This document shows, piece after piece, positions 24,501-33,220 of a DNA stretch of 38,753 bases. Made by a program: the position numbers and the translations under genes. The DNA is taken from positions 61,142 to 99,894 of the forward strand of contig NZ_FOFF01000030.1 of NCBI RefSeq assembly GCF_900110755.1, read 5' to 3'. Every line of letters begins with the position of its first letter. Position 1 is the first letter of the stretch. This stretch comes from Streptomyces sp. yr375. GTDB lineage: Bacteria > Actinomycetota > Actinomycetes > Streptomycetales > Streptomycetaceae. Below the pieces are notes generated by a model. That model was not told the DNA's origin and ran no database searches. It saw only the letters and a program-made list of their open reading frames with translations.

Positions 24501-25472
24501 CGGGGCGAGGGAGACGCCGTCCAGGACGACGACGATGTGCGGTTCGTCGGGCAGTGGCGCCGCGTGCGGGTGGAACCGCGGCCGGCCGGCGAGCCGGGCG
24601 CCGAGCAGGTGCTCCAGCTCACGGGTGTCGGAGCCGACCAGCCGGCGGCTGCCCGCCCCGTCCACGGCGCCGGACGCCTGGACGTGCGGCAGCCACTTCG
24701 TCCACTCCCAGTGCGGCAGCTCCGCCCGGCCTGCCGCGACGACGAGGACCAGGTCCTCGGACGAGTGCAGCGCGGCCAGCGAACCCGCCAGGGCACGGGC
24801 ACAGGAGCGCACCGACTGCGGCTCGCCGCTGACCGTGACGTGGTAGAAGGCGCGCAGGGACACGGCCATCGGCAGGTCGTCCAGGCTGTCGTGGACGGCG
24901 AGGAAGCGCTGCAACGCACCCGCCGTCAGCGGCTCCAACTGCTCCACCGGGCCTGTCTCGGGGGCGACCAGCGGGGTGGCGAGCCCCTGGGCGCCGAGGC
25001 CGACGCGGACCTGCGCGAAGTCCTCGTCGCCGGGCCGCCGTTCCCACACCCGGCTGCCCTCGGCGACCAGGGCCCACAGTTGCTCGGGGGAGGGGTGCAG
25101 GTAGTACTGCGCGTCCCGCTGGGCCCGCGCGGTGTCGAGCGCGGTGCGCCGGGTCTGCGCCAGGTAGCCCAGGTAGTCCCGGCGCAGGTCCGCCAACTGT
25201 CCCTGCGAGCCGCGGCGGAAGCGCACCACCATCGCGATCGACATGGCCACGGTCGAGGCGATCATGACCATGCCCATGATCTTCATGAACGGCTGCCCGC
25301 TCGTGAAGAAGAAGACCACCGAACCGCCCATGCCGAGCGTCGGCAGCAGTTGCATCAGCACGCTTTCCTGATGGCCCCGCGGCAGCTCCGGCGGAGGTTG
25401 CAGGACGACCTCGTCCGTGGGCACCTCGGATGGCAGCGCCCGTGGCGGGCGCTTCACGACGACATGGCTCAC
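21504..25472 (-). CDS. eccC: Type VII secretion FtsK/SpoIIIE ATPase EccC
   Basis: EccC powers substrate recognition and translocation in ESX systems. The 1322-residue fused form has two transmembrane helices near the N-terminus (about 50-85) and three ATPase domains. Their Walker A motifs are GATGSGKS (473-480), GGPQSGKS (832-839) and GESESGKS (1120-1127). Walker B-type segments such as LVLVIDEFSELL and VFLVIDGWGNF follow in the first two. The third domain binds the substrate signal in other systems. The start is GTG 25472 with GAGGG about 10 bases upstream. The gene is divergent from eccD over ~217 bp. Length and domain order match the single-chain EccC of actinobacteria; no key residue appears missing. 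Confidence 0.97.
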   Translation of the reverse strand: MSHVVVKRPPRALPSEVPTDEVVLQPPPELPRGHQESVLMQLLPTLGMGGSVVFFFTSGQPFMKIMGMVMIASTVAMSIAMVVRFRRGSQGQLADLRRDYLGYLAQTRRTALDTARAQRDAQYYLHPSPEQLWALVAEGSRVWERRPGDEDFAQVRVGLGAQGLATPLVAPETGPVEQLEPLTAGALQRFLAVHDSLDDLPMAVSLRAFYHVTVSGEPQSVRSCARALAGSLAALHSSEDLVLVVAAGRAELPHWEWTKWLPHVQASGAVDGAGSRRLVGSDTRELEHLLGARLAGRPRFHPHAAPLPDEPHIVVVLDGVSLAPDSVLANPEGLQGVTVLEIVPGELTGAGGELDILVQPGVLRLESAHGAVYEGTPDVLSPESAEALARQLAPLRMASGGDDDEPLLANLDFTDLLNLGDAASVDPLRTWRPRSLAERLRVPIGVGEDGRPVMLDLKEAAQEGMGPHGLCVGATGSGKSELLRTLVLGLAVTHSSETLNFVLADFKGGATFAGMAQMPHVAAVITNLADDLTLVDRMGDSIRGELNRRQELLRDAGNYANIHDYEKARAAGAALQPIPSLVLVIDEFSELLTAKPDFIEMFVQIGRIGRSLGVHLLLASQRLEEGRLRGLETYLSYRVGLRTFSAAESRAALGVPDAYSLPNVPGSGFLKFGTDEMVRFKAAYVSGVHRAGGQRAALGGGSLPLDRRPVLFTSAEVPVRYAAVPQQLRSGDGPEVDEALADTVLDVIVRRLEAQGPAAHQVWLPPLDSPPSLDALLPGLTAVPGRGLTQPGYEGAGRLVVPVGLVDKPFEQRRDSLWVDFSGAAGHMQIVGGPQSGKSTLLRTLISAFALTHTPAEVQFYGLDFGGGGMATVAGLPHVGGIASRLDPERVRRTVAEVYGVLTRREEYFRSAGIPSIADFRARRARGDIAVTDQPWGDVFLVIDGWGNFRADYEAMDQIIHEIAARGLGYGIHLVLTASRSMEVRAALKDHLMNRLELRLGDTMDSEIDRKGAANVPAGVPGRGQSPQKLHFMAAVPRIDGLASDTDLSDATQALATEVSRHWQAPPAPEVRLLPREFPAGQLPPGGRFPRRGVAFGLDENNLEPVYVDFEQDPFFLVLGESESGKSNLLRLLIKQLTERYSGDECKLFVVDNRRSLLDVTPSSHLAEYIPMSNAMDHHMAALADLMRRRTPTADVTAQQLRDRSWWRGPTVYVVVDDYDLVATSSGNPLAGLTELLPFARDVGVRFIIARSTAGAGRASYEAFMQRIKELGAQGVVLAGDPGEGDLLGGVRPRPMPAGRGVFVSRRRGKPLVQVGLVAEGV

Positions 25473-25689
25473 TGCTCACCAACCCTCTTGCGAGGCCCCC
25501 GAAGTACCGTCCACCACCCCGTATCAGGCGGACGCAGGCCGCCGCGTGATCCTACTGACTACCCGTGCGACCAGAGGGCGGTAGGGTGCCGGATGTTCGC
25601 GTGAGCACACCCGCGGGCCGTGCAGCGCACCAACCGGCGCGGGACCTTCACGCAGCCGACGCGGAACCATCACTGAGGGGGAGCAGCAG
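25473..25689. promoter_or_regulatory. Divergent promoter region between eccC and eccD
   Basis: This gap of about 217 bp separates the two divergent starts and must contain both promoters. On the plus strand TAGGGT at 25582-25587 resembles a vegetative -10 box, but no well-spaced -35 is visible. Confidence 0.4.
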
Positions 25690-27180
25690 GTGAGCATCAC
25701 GGCCTCCGCGGCAGCCACCGGAGCAGGACGCGGCACCGGAGCCGCTCCCGCGGCGGGGACGGGGCTCGGTTTCTGCCGGGTCACCATCGTCGCCCCCGAC
25801 AGCAGGATCGACGTGGCGCTGCCCGACGACATTCCGGTCGCCGACATCTACCCGGAGATCCTCAGGCTCTCCCGGCAGAGCCCCGCAGAGGGCGCCCCGG
25901 TCGGCTACCACCTCGTCCGCCGGGACGGCACCGTCCTCGACAGCTCCCGTTCGTTCGCCGCCCAGCACATCCTCGACGGCGAACTCCTCACGCTGCGCCC
26001 CTTCTCCGAGTCACTGCCGCCCGCCGTCTTCGACGACGTGTCCGAGGCGGTCGCCTCCGCCGTGACGCGCCAGCACACCCTGTGGAGCGGCGAACTGACC
26101 CGCGCCGCGGGCCTCGTCGGCGGAGGCGTCCTGCCGGCCCTGCTCGCCTTCGTGGCCTGGACCGGCGACCCGCGCCACGACACGCACGGCCTGCCCGGCG
26201 TCCTCGCCGCGGTCGTCGGCGTCCTGCTGGTCGCCCTCGCCGCTGTCCGGGCCCGCGTCTACGACGACCGCGGCTCCGCGATCGCCCTGGGACTCGGCGC
26301 GCTGCCCAACGTGGCGGTGGCGGGCTCCGGGATCCTCCCGCTCGCCGACGGCCAGGGCATCGGCAAGCTGCAGTTCCTGCTGGCCTGCGCCGCGGTGCTG
26401 CTGGCCGCGGTGCTGCTCACCCTGTGCTCCCCCCGTGGGGACGGCCCCTTCGTCGCCTTCGTGGTTGCCTCCGGCGCAGGCTTGGCGGCGGTGTTCGCGG
26501 CGATCCTCGCGCACTGGACACCGGCCGAGACCGCCGCCCTGTGCGCCCCCGTCGGCGTGGGCGCCCTGGCCTTCCTGCCCGGCCTGTCCATGCGCTTCGC
26601 CCGCCTGCCGATCGGCTTCGACGCCCCGGACTCCGCCCCGCGCAGCGCGTACGGCACCGATCCCACCCCGCGGGAGCCGGTCGACGCCGAGCGGATCGCC
26701 GCCCAGGCGCGCCGCGGCCACGAACTCCTGGTCGGCCTGGTCGGCGGCTGCGCGGTGATCACGGTCGGTGCCTGCGCGGTCCTCGGGTTCTCCGACGACG
26801 TCTGGGCACAGCTCCTCGCGCTCGCCACGGGCATCGCCCTGCTGATGCGCGCGCACCTCTTCCGCTACACCGCCCAGGTCGCCCCCGTGCTGGCCGCGGG
26901 CCTCGGTTCCCTCGTTCTGCTCGGACTGGGCCTGGCACTCGGCTCGCCGGACTCGGTGACCGGCACCGACCTGGACATCCGCACGGTCTGGCTGGTCGCC
27001 GCGATCGCGGGGGCCTCCGCGATCGTCACCGCGATCGGCCTGATCACCTCGCGGGGCGGTCTCACGCCGTTCTGGGGCCGGTTCATGGAGATCGCCGAGG
27101 GCTTCGTCCTGCTGACGCTGGTGCCGTTGGCCCTGGCCGTCTTCGACGTGTACACGGCAGCCCGCTCGATGACCGGCTGA
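25690..27180 (+). CDS. eccD: Type VII secretion membrane protein EccD
   Basis: EccD is the polytopic subunit that forms the membrane vestibule of ESX complexes. The 496-residue product has a ubiquitin-like (YukD) domain at about 28-105 (FCRVTIVAPDSRIDVALPDD). After a short linker come about eleven transmembrane helices up to the C-terminus. A cytosolic loop near 310-340 contains TDPTPREPVDAERIAAQ. The start is GTG with a GAGGGGGAG element upstream. It ends the ESX locus on the right and is followed by a convergent gene. Confidence 0.96.
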   Translation: MSITASAAATGAGRGTGAAPAAGTGLGFCRVTIVAPDSRIDVALPDDIPVADIYPEILRLSRQSPAEGAPVGYHLVRRDGTVLDSSRSFAAQHILDGELLTLRPFSESLPPAVFDDVSEAVASAVTRQHTLWSGELTRAAGLVGGGVLPALLAFVAWTGDPRHDTHGLPGVLAAVVGVLLVALAAVRARVYDDRGSAIALGLGALPNVAVAGSGILPLADGQGIGKLQFLLACAAVLLAAVLLTLCSPRGDGPFVAFVVASGAGLAAVFAAILAHWTPAETAALCAPVGVGALAFLPGLSMRFARLPIGFDAPDSAPRSAYGTDPTPREPVDAERIAAQARRGHELLVGLVGGCAVITVGACAVLGFSDDVWAQLLALATGIALLMRAHLFRYTAQVAPVLAAGLGSLVLLGLGLALGSPDSVTGTDLDIRTVWLVAAIAGASAIVTAIGLITSRGGLTPFWGRFMEIAEGFVLLTLVPLALAVFDVYTAARSMTG

Positions 27181-27223
27181 CCTTCCAGGCCATCTGCGGC
27201 CGCACCGGTACGGAAGAACGGAA

Positions 27224-27255
27224 GAGCGGCGCCCGATACCCCCCGGCCGCCGCTC
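27224..27255. terminator. Possible convergent terminator after eccD
   Basis: GAGCGGCG (27224-27231) and CGCCGCTC (27248-27255) form an 8-bp perfect stem with a C/G-rich loop, between the convergent ends of eccD and the DUF397-like gene. Short stem, no U-tract. Confidence 0.45.
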
Positions 27256-27273
27256 GTCACCGCAAGGCTTCGG

Positions 27274-27570
27274 CTACTCCGCCGCCAGCCCCCCATTGAG
27301 CTGCGTGGGCTCCAGATCGAACTCGCCGTCCCGGGCGCCCAGCACGAAGGCGCGCCACTCCGCCTCCGTGTAGCGCAGCACCGTCTCCGTGTCGAGCGAC
27401 GACCGCATCGCCACGGCGCCGTCGGGCAGGTACGCGATCTCGACGCGCTCCTCGTGCTCCTCCGTACCCGGTGCGCTCTGCCACTCGACGCCGGAGATGT
27501 CGAGCGCGTACAGCTCGTCCCGCTCCCGCTCCTTGCGCGCCTTGAGTTCCTTGTCCTCGGCATCGGCCAT
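27274..27570 (-). CDS. DUF397-type small protein
   Basis: The 98-residue cytosolic protein has a charged helical N-terminus (EDKELKARKERERDELY). A DUF397-like domain follows: ISGVEWQSAPG, VEIAYLPDGAVAMRSS, and YTEAEWRAFVLGARDGEFD near the end. DUF397 proteins are abundant in Streptomyces, often beside helix-turn-helix regulators; no such regulator is adjacent here. ATG 27570 is chosen with GGAG 7 bases upstream; longer frames lack an RBS. Confidence 0.82.
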   Translation of the reverse strand: MADAEDKELKARKERERDELYALDISGVEWQSAPGTEEHEERVEIAYLPDGAVAMRSSLDTETVLRYTEAEWRAFVLGARDGEFDLEPTQLNGGLAAE

Positions 27571-28035
27571 GTCGGCTCCGACCCTTCCCTCTGTTCCCAC
27601 GGTTGCCGCTGATCCCACTGGGCCAACCTGTCCGTACGGTCTGTCTCTTCGCCCTGTTCGCCCTGTTCCAACGAGCTGTACGGTCACCCTACTTGTCGTA
27701 GTTCCCCCAGGTCAGAGGTTCGCCTTTTCCCGTTCGGGCCGGCCCCCGCCCCCGTACACTGCCTCCGCCGCTTCCCCCGCGCCCGGGAACGCCGGCGCCC
27801 GCCCGGGTCCACCCGAGCCCGTCCGGGCCCGCCCACGCCCGGACAAGCCCGGCGCGTCGGCCTGCTACCCTGGCTCTCGGCCGTTTGTGTACGCACCCCC
27901 GGAAAACCTCCAGGCACCCCCTGAAGGCTCTGGAGGTAGCGCCCAGCGGATCCCCGCCTCCCGAGTAACGGAAGCTCCCCCGAGACACAGACCGGGGGCA
28001 CTCGGTGGCCACTGCACAGACTACGAGGAGTACGC
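27571..28035 (+). promoter_or_regulatory. Upstream region and leader of rpsO
   Basis: This 465-bp gap between the DUF397-type gene and rpsO contains the rpsO promoter(s) and leader. A TACCCT around 27865-27870 resembles a -10 box. An 8-bp inverted repeat (27906-27913 with 27930-27937) lies in the leader and could be a regulatory stem, since S15 autoregulates translation through leader RNA in other bacteria. No further gene is seen. Confidence 0.45.
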
Positions 28036-28323
28036 GTGCCGCTCGACGCCGCTACGAAGAAGCAGATCATCACCGAGTTCGGCCAGAAGGAGGGCGACAC
28101 CGGCTCTCCCGAGGTCCAGGTCGCCATGCTGTCGCGCCGGATCTCCGACCTGACCGGGCACCTCAAGACCCACAAGCACGACCACCACTCCCGTCGTGGT
28201 CTGCTGATCCTGGTCGGTCAGCGCCGTCGCCTGCTGCAGTACCTCGCCAAGAAGGACATCCAGCGCTTCCGTGCGCTGGTCGACCGCCTCGGCATCCGCC
28301 GCGGTGCGGCGGGCGCCAAGTAG
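28036..28323 (+). CDS. rpsO: 30S ribosomal protein S15
   Basis: This is a primary 16S rRNA-binding protein of the small subunit platform. At 95 residues including the initiator, it has the typical size. It carries the family signatures GDTGSPEVQVA, LTGHLKTHKHDHHSRRGL and RRRLLQYL. GTG start with GAGGAG 5 bases upstream. It is followed by a terminator-like hairpin and then pnp, the conserved rpsO-pnp order. Confidence 0.98.
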   Translation: MPLDAATKKQIITEFGQKEGDTGSPEVQVAMLSRRISDLTGHLKTHKHDHHSRRGLLILVGQRRRLLQYLAKKDIQRFRALVDRLGIRRGAAGAK

Positions 28324-28335
28324 GACGCCGTGAGG

Positions 28336-28370
28336 GGAGCGGTTCCCGGCCATCGGGACCGCTCCTTTTT
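28336..28370 (+). terminator. rpsO intrinsic terminator
   Basis: A stem of 12 base pairs with one bulged T (GGAGCGGT.. to ..ACCGCTCC) is followed directly by TTTTT. This is the best canonical intrinsic terminator in the window. It should end most rpsO transcripts, with some read-through into pnp. Confidence 0.9.
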
Positions 28371-28620
28371 GCTGTACGCACCTGTATAAACCTGTGCGTG
28401 CCGGTGTTCGCACCTGTTATGCATGCCGCACGCAACGATCACCGATGACCGACGATCGATGACCGACCATCGATGACCGGGCCGTCGTACGCCCGTCCCG
28501 TGCGGAAACGTGCGGAGTGTCACCAACGCTTTGTAGTGTGGTAGCACAACGCAATACGTACGACACAGCGTGATGACGTGTACTCGCTGCGGGTAGATGT
28601 CACCACGCACCACCGAACGA

Positions 28621-28726
28621 GGAGAAGCGCACCTCACCGCCGCCGGTCCTCGGTAGTGGCCCCCGGGCAAGAGAACCCCGGGTGCTTCGATCGAAGACCG
28701 GCCCGCACCGCACGGCGCGCTTCTCC
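28621..28726 (+). promoter_or_regulatory. Nested hairpin in the pnp leader, probable RNase III target
   Basis: Three nested complementary blocks occur: 28621-28630 with 28717-28726 (10 bp perfect), CCGGTC 28643-28648 with GACCGG 28696-28701, and CCCGGG 28662-28667 with 28677-28682. Together they make a long imperfect hairpin upstream of pnp. In Streptomyces the rpsO-pnp intergenic RNA is known to be cleaved by RNase III, and this structure is the natural candidate site. The rest of the 28371-28791 gap probably holds pnp promoter(s). Confidence 0.7.
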
Positions 28727-28791
28727 ACGACCGTCCCCCTGCCACACGGGCAGCGAGGGACGAAAGACGACAAGTATCGGAGAAAACGCTA

Positions 28792-31014
28792 GTGGAGAAC
28801 GAGACCCACTACGCCGAGGCCGTTATCGACAACGGTTCCTTCGGCACCCGCACCATCCGCTTCGAGACGGGCCGCCTGGCCAAGCAGGCCGCCGGCTCCG
28901 CCGTGGCGTACCTGGACGACGACACCATGGTGCTGTCGGCCACCACCGCCTCCAAGAACCCCAAGGACCAGCTCGACTTCTTCCCCCTCACGGTGGACGT
29001 CGAGGAGCGGATGTACGCCGCCGGCAAGATCCCCGGCAGCTTCTTCCGCCGTGAGGGCCGTCCCTCCGAGGACGCCATCCTCACCTGCCGCCTGATCGAC
29101 CGTCCGCTGCGCCCGTCCTTCAAGAAGGGCCTGCGCAACGAGATCCAGGTCGTCGCCACGATCATGGCGCTCAACCCCGACCACCTGTACGACGTCGTGG
29201 CGATCAACGCCGCCTCCGCGTCCACGCAGCTCGCCGGTCTGCCCTTCTCCGGCCCGATCGGCGGCGTCCGCGTCGCGCTGATCAACGGCCAGTGGGTCGC
29301 GTTCCCGACGCACACCGAGCTCGAGGACGCCGTCTTCGACATGGTCGTCGCCGGTCGCGTCCTGGAGGACGGCGACGTCGCGATCATGATGGTCGAGGCC
29401 GAGGCCACCGAGAAGACCATCCAGCTCATCGCGGGCGGCGCCGAGGCGCCGACCGAGGAGGTCGTCGCCGCCGGTCTGGACGCCGCGAAGCCCTTCATCA
29501 AGGTGCTCTGCAAGGCCCAGGCCGACCTCGCCGCCAAGGCCGCCAAGCCCACCGGCGAGTTCCCGGTCTTCCTCGACCACCAGGACGACGTCCTGGAGGC
29601 GCTGACCGCCGCCGTCCGCCCGGAGCTCGCCGCCGCGCTGACGATCCCCGGCAAGCAGGACCGCGAGGCCGAGCTGGACCGCGTCAAGGGTCTGGCCGCC
29701 GAGAAGCTCCTGCCGGAGTTCGAGGGCCGCGAGAAGGAGATCTCCGCCGCGTACCGCTCGCTGACCAAGTCCCTGGTCCGTGAGCGCGTCATCAAGGAGA
29801 AGAAGCGCATCGACGGGCGCGGGCTGACGGACATCCGTACGCTCGCCGCCGAGGTCGAGGCCATCCCGCGCGTGCACGGCTCGGCGCTGTTCGAGCGTGG
29901 CGAGACCCAGATCCTGGGCGTCACCACCCTCAACATGCTCCGCATGGAGCAGATGCTGGACACCCTCTCCCCGGTGACCCGCAAGCGCTACATGCACAAC
30001 TACAACTTCCCGCCGTACTCCGTCGGCGAGACCGGCCGCGTCGGCTCCCCGAAGCGCCGCGAGATCGGCCACGGCGCGCTCGCCGAGCGCGCCATCGTGC
30101 CGGTCCTGCCGACGCGCGAGGAGTTCCCCTACGCGATCCGTCAGGTGTCCGAGGCCCTCGGCTCCAACGGCTCGACGTCCATGGGCTCGGTCTGCGCCTC
30201 CACCATGTCGCTGCTGAACGCCGGTGTGCCCCTCAAGGCCCCGGTCGCCGGCATCGCCATGGGCCTGATCTCCCAGGAGATCAACGGCGAGACGCACTAC
30301 GTCGCCCTCACCGACATCCTCGGTGCGGAGGACGCCTTCGGCGACATGGACTTCAAGGTCGCCGGCACCAAGGAGTTCGTCACCGCCCTCCAGCTCGACA
30401 CCAAGCTGGACGGCATCCCGGCCTCCGTCCTGGCCGCGGCCCTCAAGCAGGCCCGCGACGCCCGCCTCCACATCCTCGACGTGATGATGGAAGCGATCGA
30501 CACGCCGGACGAGATGTCCCCCAACGCCCCGCGGATCATCACCGTCAAGATCCCCGTGGACAAGATCGGCGAGGTCATCGGCCCGAAGGGCAAGATGATC
30601 AACCAGATCCAGGAGGACACCGGCGCCGAGATCACGATCGAGGACGACGGCACCATCTACATCGGTGCCCAGGTCGGCTCGCAGGCCGAGGCCGCCCGCG
30701 CCACGATCAACGGCATCGCCAACCCGACCATGCCGGAGGTCGGCGAGCGCTACCTGGGTACGGTCGTCAAGACCACCACCTTCGGCGCGTTCGTGTCGCT
30801 GCTCCCGGGCAAGGACGGTCTGCTGCACATCTCGCAGATCCGCAAGCTCGCCGGCGGCAAGCGCGTGGAGAACGTCGAGGACGTGCTCGCCGTGGGCTCC
30901 AAGGTCCAGGTCGAGATCGCCGAGATCGACTCCCGCGGCAAGCTCTCCCTGATCCCCGTGGTCGAGGGCGAAGACGGCGGCGACGACGACAAGAAGGACG
31001 ACACCGACAAGTGA
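28792..31014 (+). CDS. pnp: Polynucleotide phosphorylase
   Basis: PNPase is a phosphorolytic 3'-5' exoribonuclease; in Streptomyces it also makes poly(A)-like tails. The 740-residue product has two RNase PH-like domains joined by a helical domain, a KH domain with GPKG at 597-600, and an S1 domain from about 651 (GERYLGTVVKTTTFGAF). The end is acidic and Lys-rich. GTG start with GGAG 9 bases upstream. The stop overlaps the start of the next gene (GTGA), so the peptidase is translationally coupled. Confidence 0.98.
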   Translation: MENETHYAEAVIDNGSFGTRTIRFETGRLAKQAAGSAVAYLDDDTMVLSATTASKNPKDQLDFFPLTVDVEERMYAAGKIPGSFFRREGRPSEDAILTCRLIDRPLRPSFKKGLRNEIQVVATIMALNPDHLYDVVAINAASASTQLAGLPFSGPIGGVRVALINGQWVAFPTHTELEDAVFDMVVAGRVLEDGDVAIMMVEAEATEKTIQLIAGGAEAPTEEVVAAGLDAAKPFIKVLCKAQADLAAKAAKPTGEFPVFLDHQDDVLEALTAAVRPELAAALTIPGKQDREAELDRVKGLAAEKLLPEFEGREKEISAAYRSLTKSLVRERVIKEKKRIDGRGLTDIRTLAAEVEAIPRVHGSALFERGETQILGVTTLNMLRMEQMLDTLSPVTRKRYMHNYNFPPYSVGETGRVGSPKRREIGHGALAERAIVPVLPTREEFPYAIRQVSEALGSNGSTSMGSVCASTMSLLNAGVPLKAPVAGIAMGLISQEINGETHYVALTDILGAEDAFGDMDFKVAGTKEFVTALQLDTKLDGIPASVLAAALKQARDARLHILDVMMEAIDTPDEMSPNAPRIITVKIPVDKIGEVIGPKGKMINQIQEDTGAEITIEDDGTIYIGAQVGSQAEAARATINGIANPTMPEVGERYLGTVVKTTTFGAFVSLLPGKDGLLHISQIRKLAGGKRVENVEDVLAVGSKVQVEIAEIDSRGKLSLIPVVEGEDGGDDDKKDDTDK

Positions 31015-32390
31015 CGTCTCGTAGCTCCACGGCGACGGCCCGCACCTCTTCGGAGGCGCGGGCCGTCGGCCGTACCCAAACCCTGATCAAGGGCACGGCC
31101 GGCATCGGCGTCGTCCGCAAGACCACCCTCCCGGGCGGCCTGCGGATCGTCACCGAGACCCTCCCCTCTGTCCGCTCGGCCACCTTCGGCATCTGGGCGC
31201 ACGTCGGCTCCCGCGACGAGACGCCCTCCCTGAACGGCGCCACGCACTACCTGGAGCACCTCCTCTTCAAGGGGACGACCCGCAGGTCCGCGCTGGACAT
31301 CTCCTCCGCGATCGACGCGGTCGGCGGCGAGATGAACGCGTTCACGGCCAAGGAGTACACGTGCTACTACGCGCGCGTGCTCGACACCGACCTGCCGCTC
31401 GCCATCGACGTCGTCTGCGACATGCTGACCGGCTCCCTCATCCGCGAGGACGACGTCAACGTCGAGCGCGGCGCGATCCTCGAAGAGATCGCGATGACCG
31501 AGGACGACCCCGGCGACTGCGTCCACGACCTGTTCGCGCACACGATGTTCGGCGACAACCCCCTCGGCCGCCCGGTCCTCGGCACGGTCGACACGGTCAA
31601 CGCCCTCACCGCCGACCGCATCCGCCGCTTCTACAAGAAGCACTACGACCCCACCCACCTCGTGGTCGCCGCCGCCGGCAACATCGACCACGACACGGTC
31701 GTACGCCAGGTCCGCGACGCCTTCGAGAAGGCGGGCGCCCTCAAGCACCCCGACGCCGAGCCCATCGCCCCCCGCGACGGACAGCGCGCGATCCGCACCG
31801 TCGGCCGCGTCGAACTGGTCGGCCGCAAGACGGAACAGGCGCACGTCGTCCTCGGCATGCCCGGCCTCGCCCGCACGGACGACCGCCGCTGGGCCCTGGG
31901 CGTGCTGAACACGGCCCTCGGCGGCGGCATGTCGTCCCGCCTGTTCCAGGAGGTCCGCGAGAAGCGCGGCCTGGCCTACAGCGTGTACTCGTACACCTCC
32001 GGCTTCGCCGACTGCGGCCTCTTCGGCGTGTACGCGGGCTGCCGCCCGTCGCAGGTGCACGACGTGCTGAAGATCTGCCGGGACGAACTCGACCAGGTCG
32101 CCGCCAGCGGTCTCTCCGACGACGAGATCGGCCGCGCCATCGGCCAGTTGAGGGGCTCCACGGTCCTCGGCCTGGAGGACACCGGCGCGCTCATGAACCG
32201 CATCGGCAAGAGCGAGCTGTGCTGGGGCGAGCAGATGTCGGTCGACGACATGCTGTCCCGGATAGCGGCCGTGACCCCGGACGAGGTCCGCGCGGTGGCC
32301 CGCGACATCCTGGGACGGCGCCCGTCGCTGTCGGTCATCGGCCCGCTCAAGGACAAGCAGGCCGCCAAGCTGCACGACGCGGTCGCCTAA
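31011..32390 (+). CDS. pepR: M16-family zinc metallopeptidase (PepR-like)
   Basis: The 459-residue member of the pitrilysin/processing-peptidase family has the inverted zinc motif His79-Tyr-Leu-Glu82-His83. The distal Glu lies in the VERGAILEEIAM segment. The C-terminal half has the conserved GLAYSVYSYTSGF stretch. There is no signal peptide, so it is cytosolic. The GTG start overlaps the pnp stop by 4 bases. M16 peptidases lie next to pnp in many Gram-positive bacteria. The natural substrate is unknown. Confidence 0.93.
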   Translation: MTSRSSTATARTSSEARAVGRTQTLIKGTAGIGVVRKTTLPGGLRIVTETLPSVRSATFGIWAHVGSRDETPSLNGATHYLEHLLFKGTTRRSALDISSAIDAVGGEMNAFTAKEYTCYYARVLDTDLPLAIDVVCDMLTGSLIREDDVNVERGAILEEIAMTEDDPGDCVHDLFAHTMFGDNPLGRPVLGTVDTVNALTADRIRRFYKKHYDPTHLVVAAAGNIDHDTVVRQVRDAFEKAGALKHPDAEPIAPRDGQRAIRTVGRVELVGRKTEQAHVVLGMPGLARTDDRRWALGVLNTALGGGMSSRLFQEVREKRGLAYSVYSYTSGFADCGLFGVYAGCRPSQVHDVLKICRDELDQVAASGLSDDEIGRAIGQLRGSTVLGLEDTGALMNRIGKSELCWGEQMSVDDMLSRIAAVTPDEVRAVARDILGRRPSLSVIGPLKDKQAAKLHDAVA

Positions 32391-32420
32391 CCCACCCGTG
32401 AGGAAGCAGGAAGCAGGAAC

Positions 32421-33173
32421 ATGAGCAAGCTGCGCGTGGCGGTCCTCGGCGCCAACGGCCGGATCGGCTCCGAGGCGGTACGGGCGGTCGAGGCCGCCGA
32501 GGACATGGAGCTGGTGGCCGCCCTCGGCCGGGGCGACAAGCTGGCGACGCTGACGGAGACCGGCGCCCAGGTCGCGGTCGAACTCACCACACCCGCCTCG
32601 GTCATGGACAACCTCGACTACTGCGTAGAGCACGGCATCCACGCCGTGGTCGGCACCACCGGCTGGACCGAAGAGCGCCTCGCGCACCTCACGGGCCGGC
32701 TGGCCGAGTCCCCGGCGACGGGCGTGCTCATCGCGCCCAACTTCTCCATCGGGGCCGTCCTGACCATGAAGTTCGCGCAGCTCGCCGCGCCGTACTTCGA
32801 GTCCGTCGAGGTCGTCGAACTCCACCACCCGAACAAGGTGGACGCCCCGTCCGGCACCGCCACGCGCACCGCCCAGCTCATCGCCGAGGCCCGCCGCGAG
32901 GCCGGCACCGCCCCGGCGCCGGACGCCACCACGACGGCCCTGGAGGGCGCGCGCGGCGCCAGCGTGGACGGCGTCCCCGTCCACGCCGTCCGGCTGCGCG
33001 GCCTGCTGGCCCACCAGGAGGTCCTGCTCGGCGGCGAGGGCGAGACCCTCACCATCCGCCACGACTCGCTGCACCACAGCAGCTTCATGCCGGGCATCCT
33101 GCTGGGCGCCCGCCGGGTCGTCACGACGCCGGGCCTCACCTTCGGCCTGGAAAACTTCCTGGACCTCGGCTGA
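32421..33173 (+). CDS. dapB: 4-hydroxy-tetrahydrodipicolinate reductase
   Basis: DapB catalyses the second dedicated step of lysine and diaminopimelate synthesis with NAD(P)H. The 250-residue product has the dinucleotide motif GANGRIG (10-16). Its catalytic segment is ELHHPNKVDAPSGTA, with His135, His136, Lys139 and the Ser-Gly-Thr substrate loop at 144-146. It ends in GLENFLDLG. ATG start with GGAAGCAGGAA purine-rich sequence upstream. The pathway partner dapA lies 2.4 kb downstream. Confidence 0.97.
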   Translation: MSKLRVAVLGANGRIGSEAVRAVEAAEDMELVAALGRGDKLATLTETGAQVAVELTTPASVMDNLDYCVEHGIHAVVGTTGWTEERLAHLTGRLAESPATGVLIAPNFSIGAVLTMKFAQLAAPYFESVEVVELHHPNKVDAPSGTATRTAQLIAEARREAGTAPAPDATTTALEGARGASVDGVPVHAVRLRGLLAHQEVLLGGEGETLTIRHDSLHHSSFMPGILLGARRVVTTPGLTFGLENFLDLG

Positions 33174-33220
33174 CACTCCGACACTCCGAGACGCCGAGAA
33201 TCCGACACCCCGAGGCTGAC

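Noticed and set aside
21873..25604. A 1243-codon open frame on the plus strand opposite eccC
   Set aside because: It is antisense to a certain EccC with three Walker A motifs. Its product is Arg/His/Gln-rich without hydrophobic core, as expected for the mirror of a high-GC gene.
28789..33176. Long minus-strand frames opposite pnp, pepR and dapB
   Set aside because: The coding strand genes have clear domains and starts. The antisense products are Asp/Val/Gly-rich low-complexity shadows.
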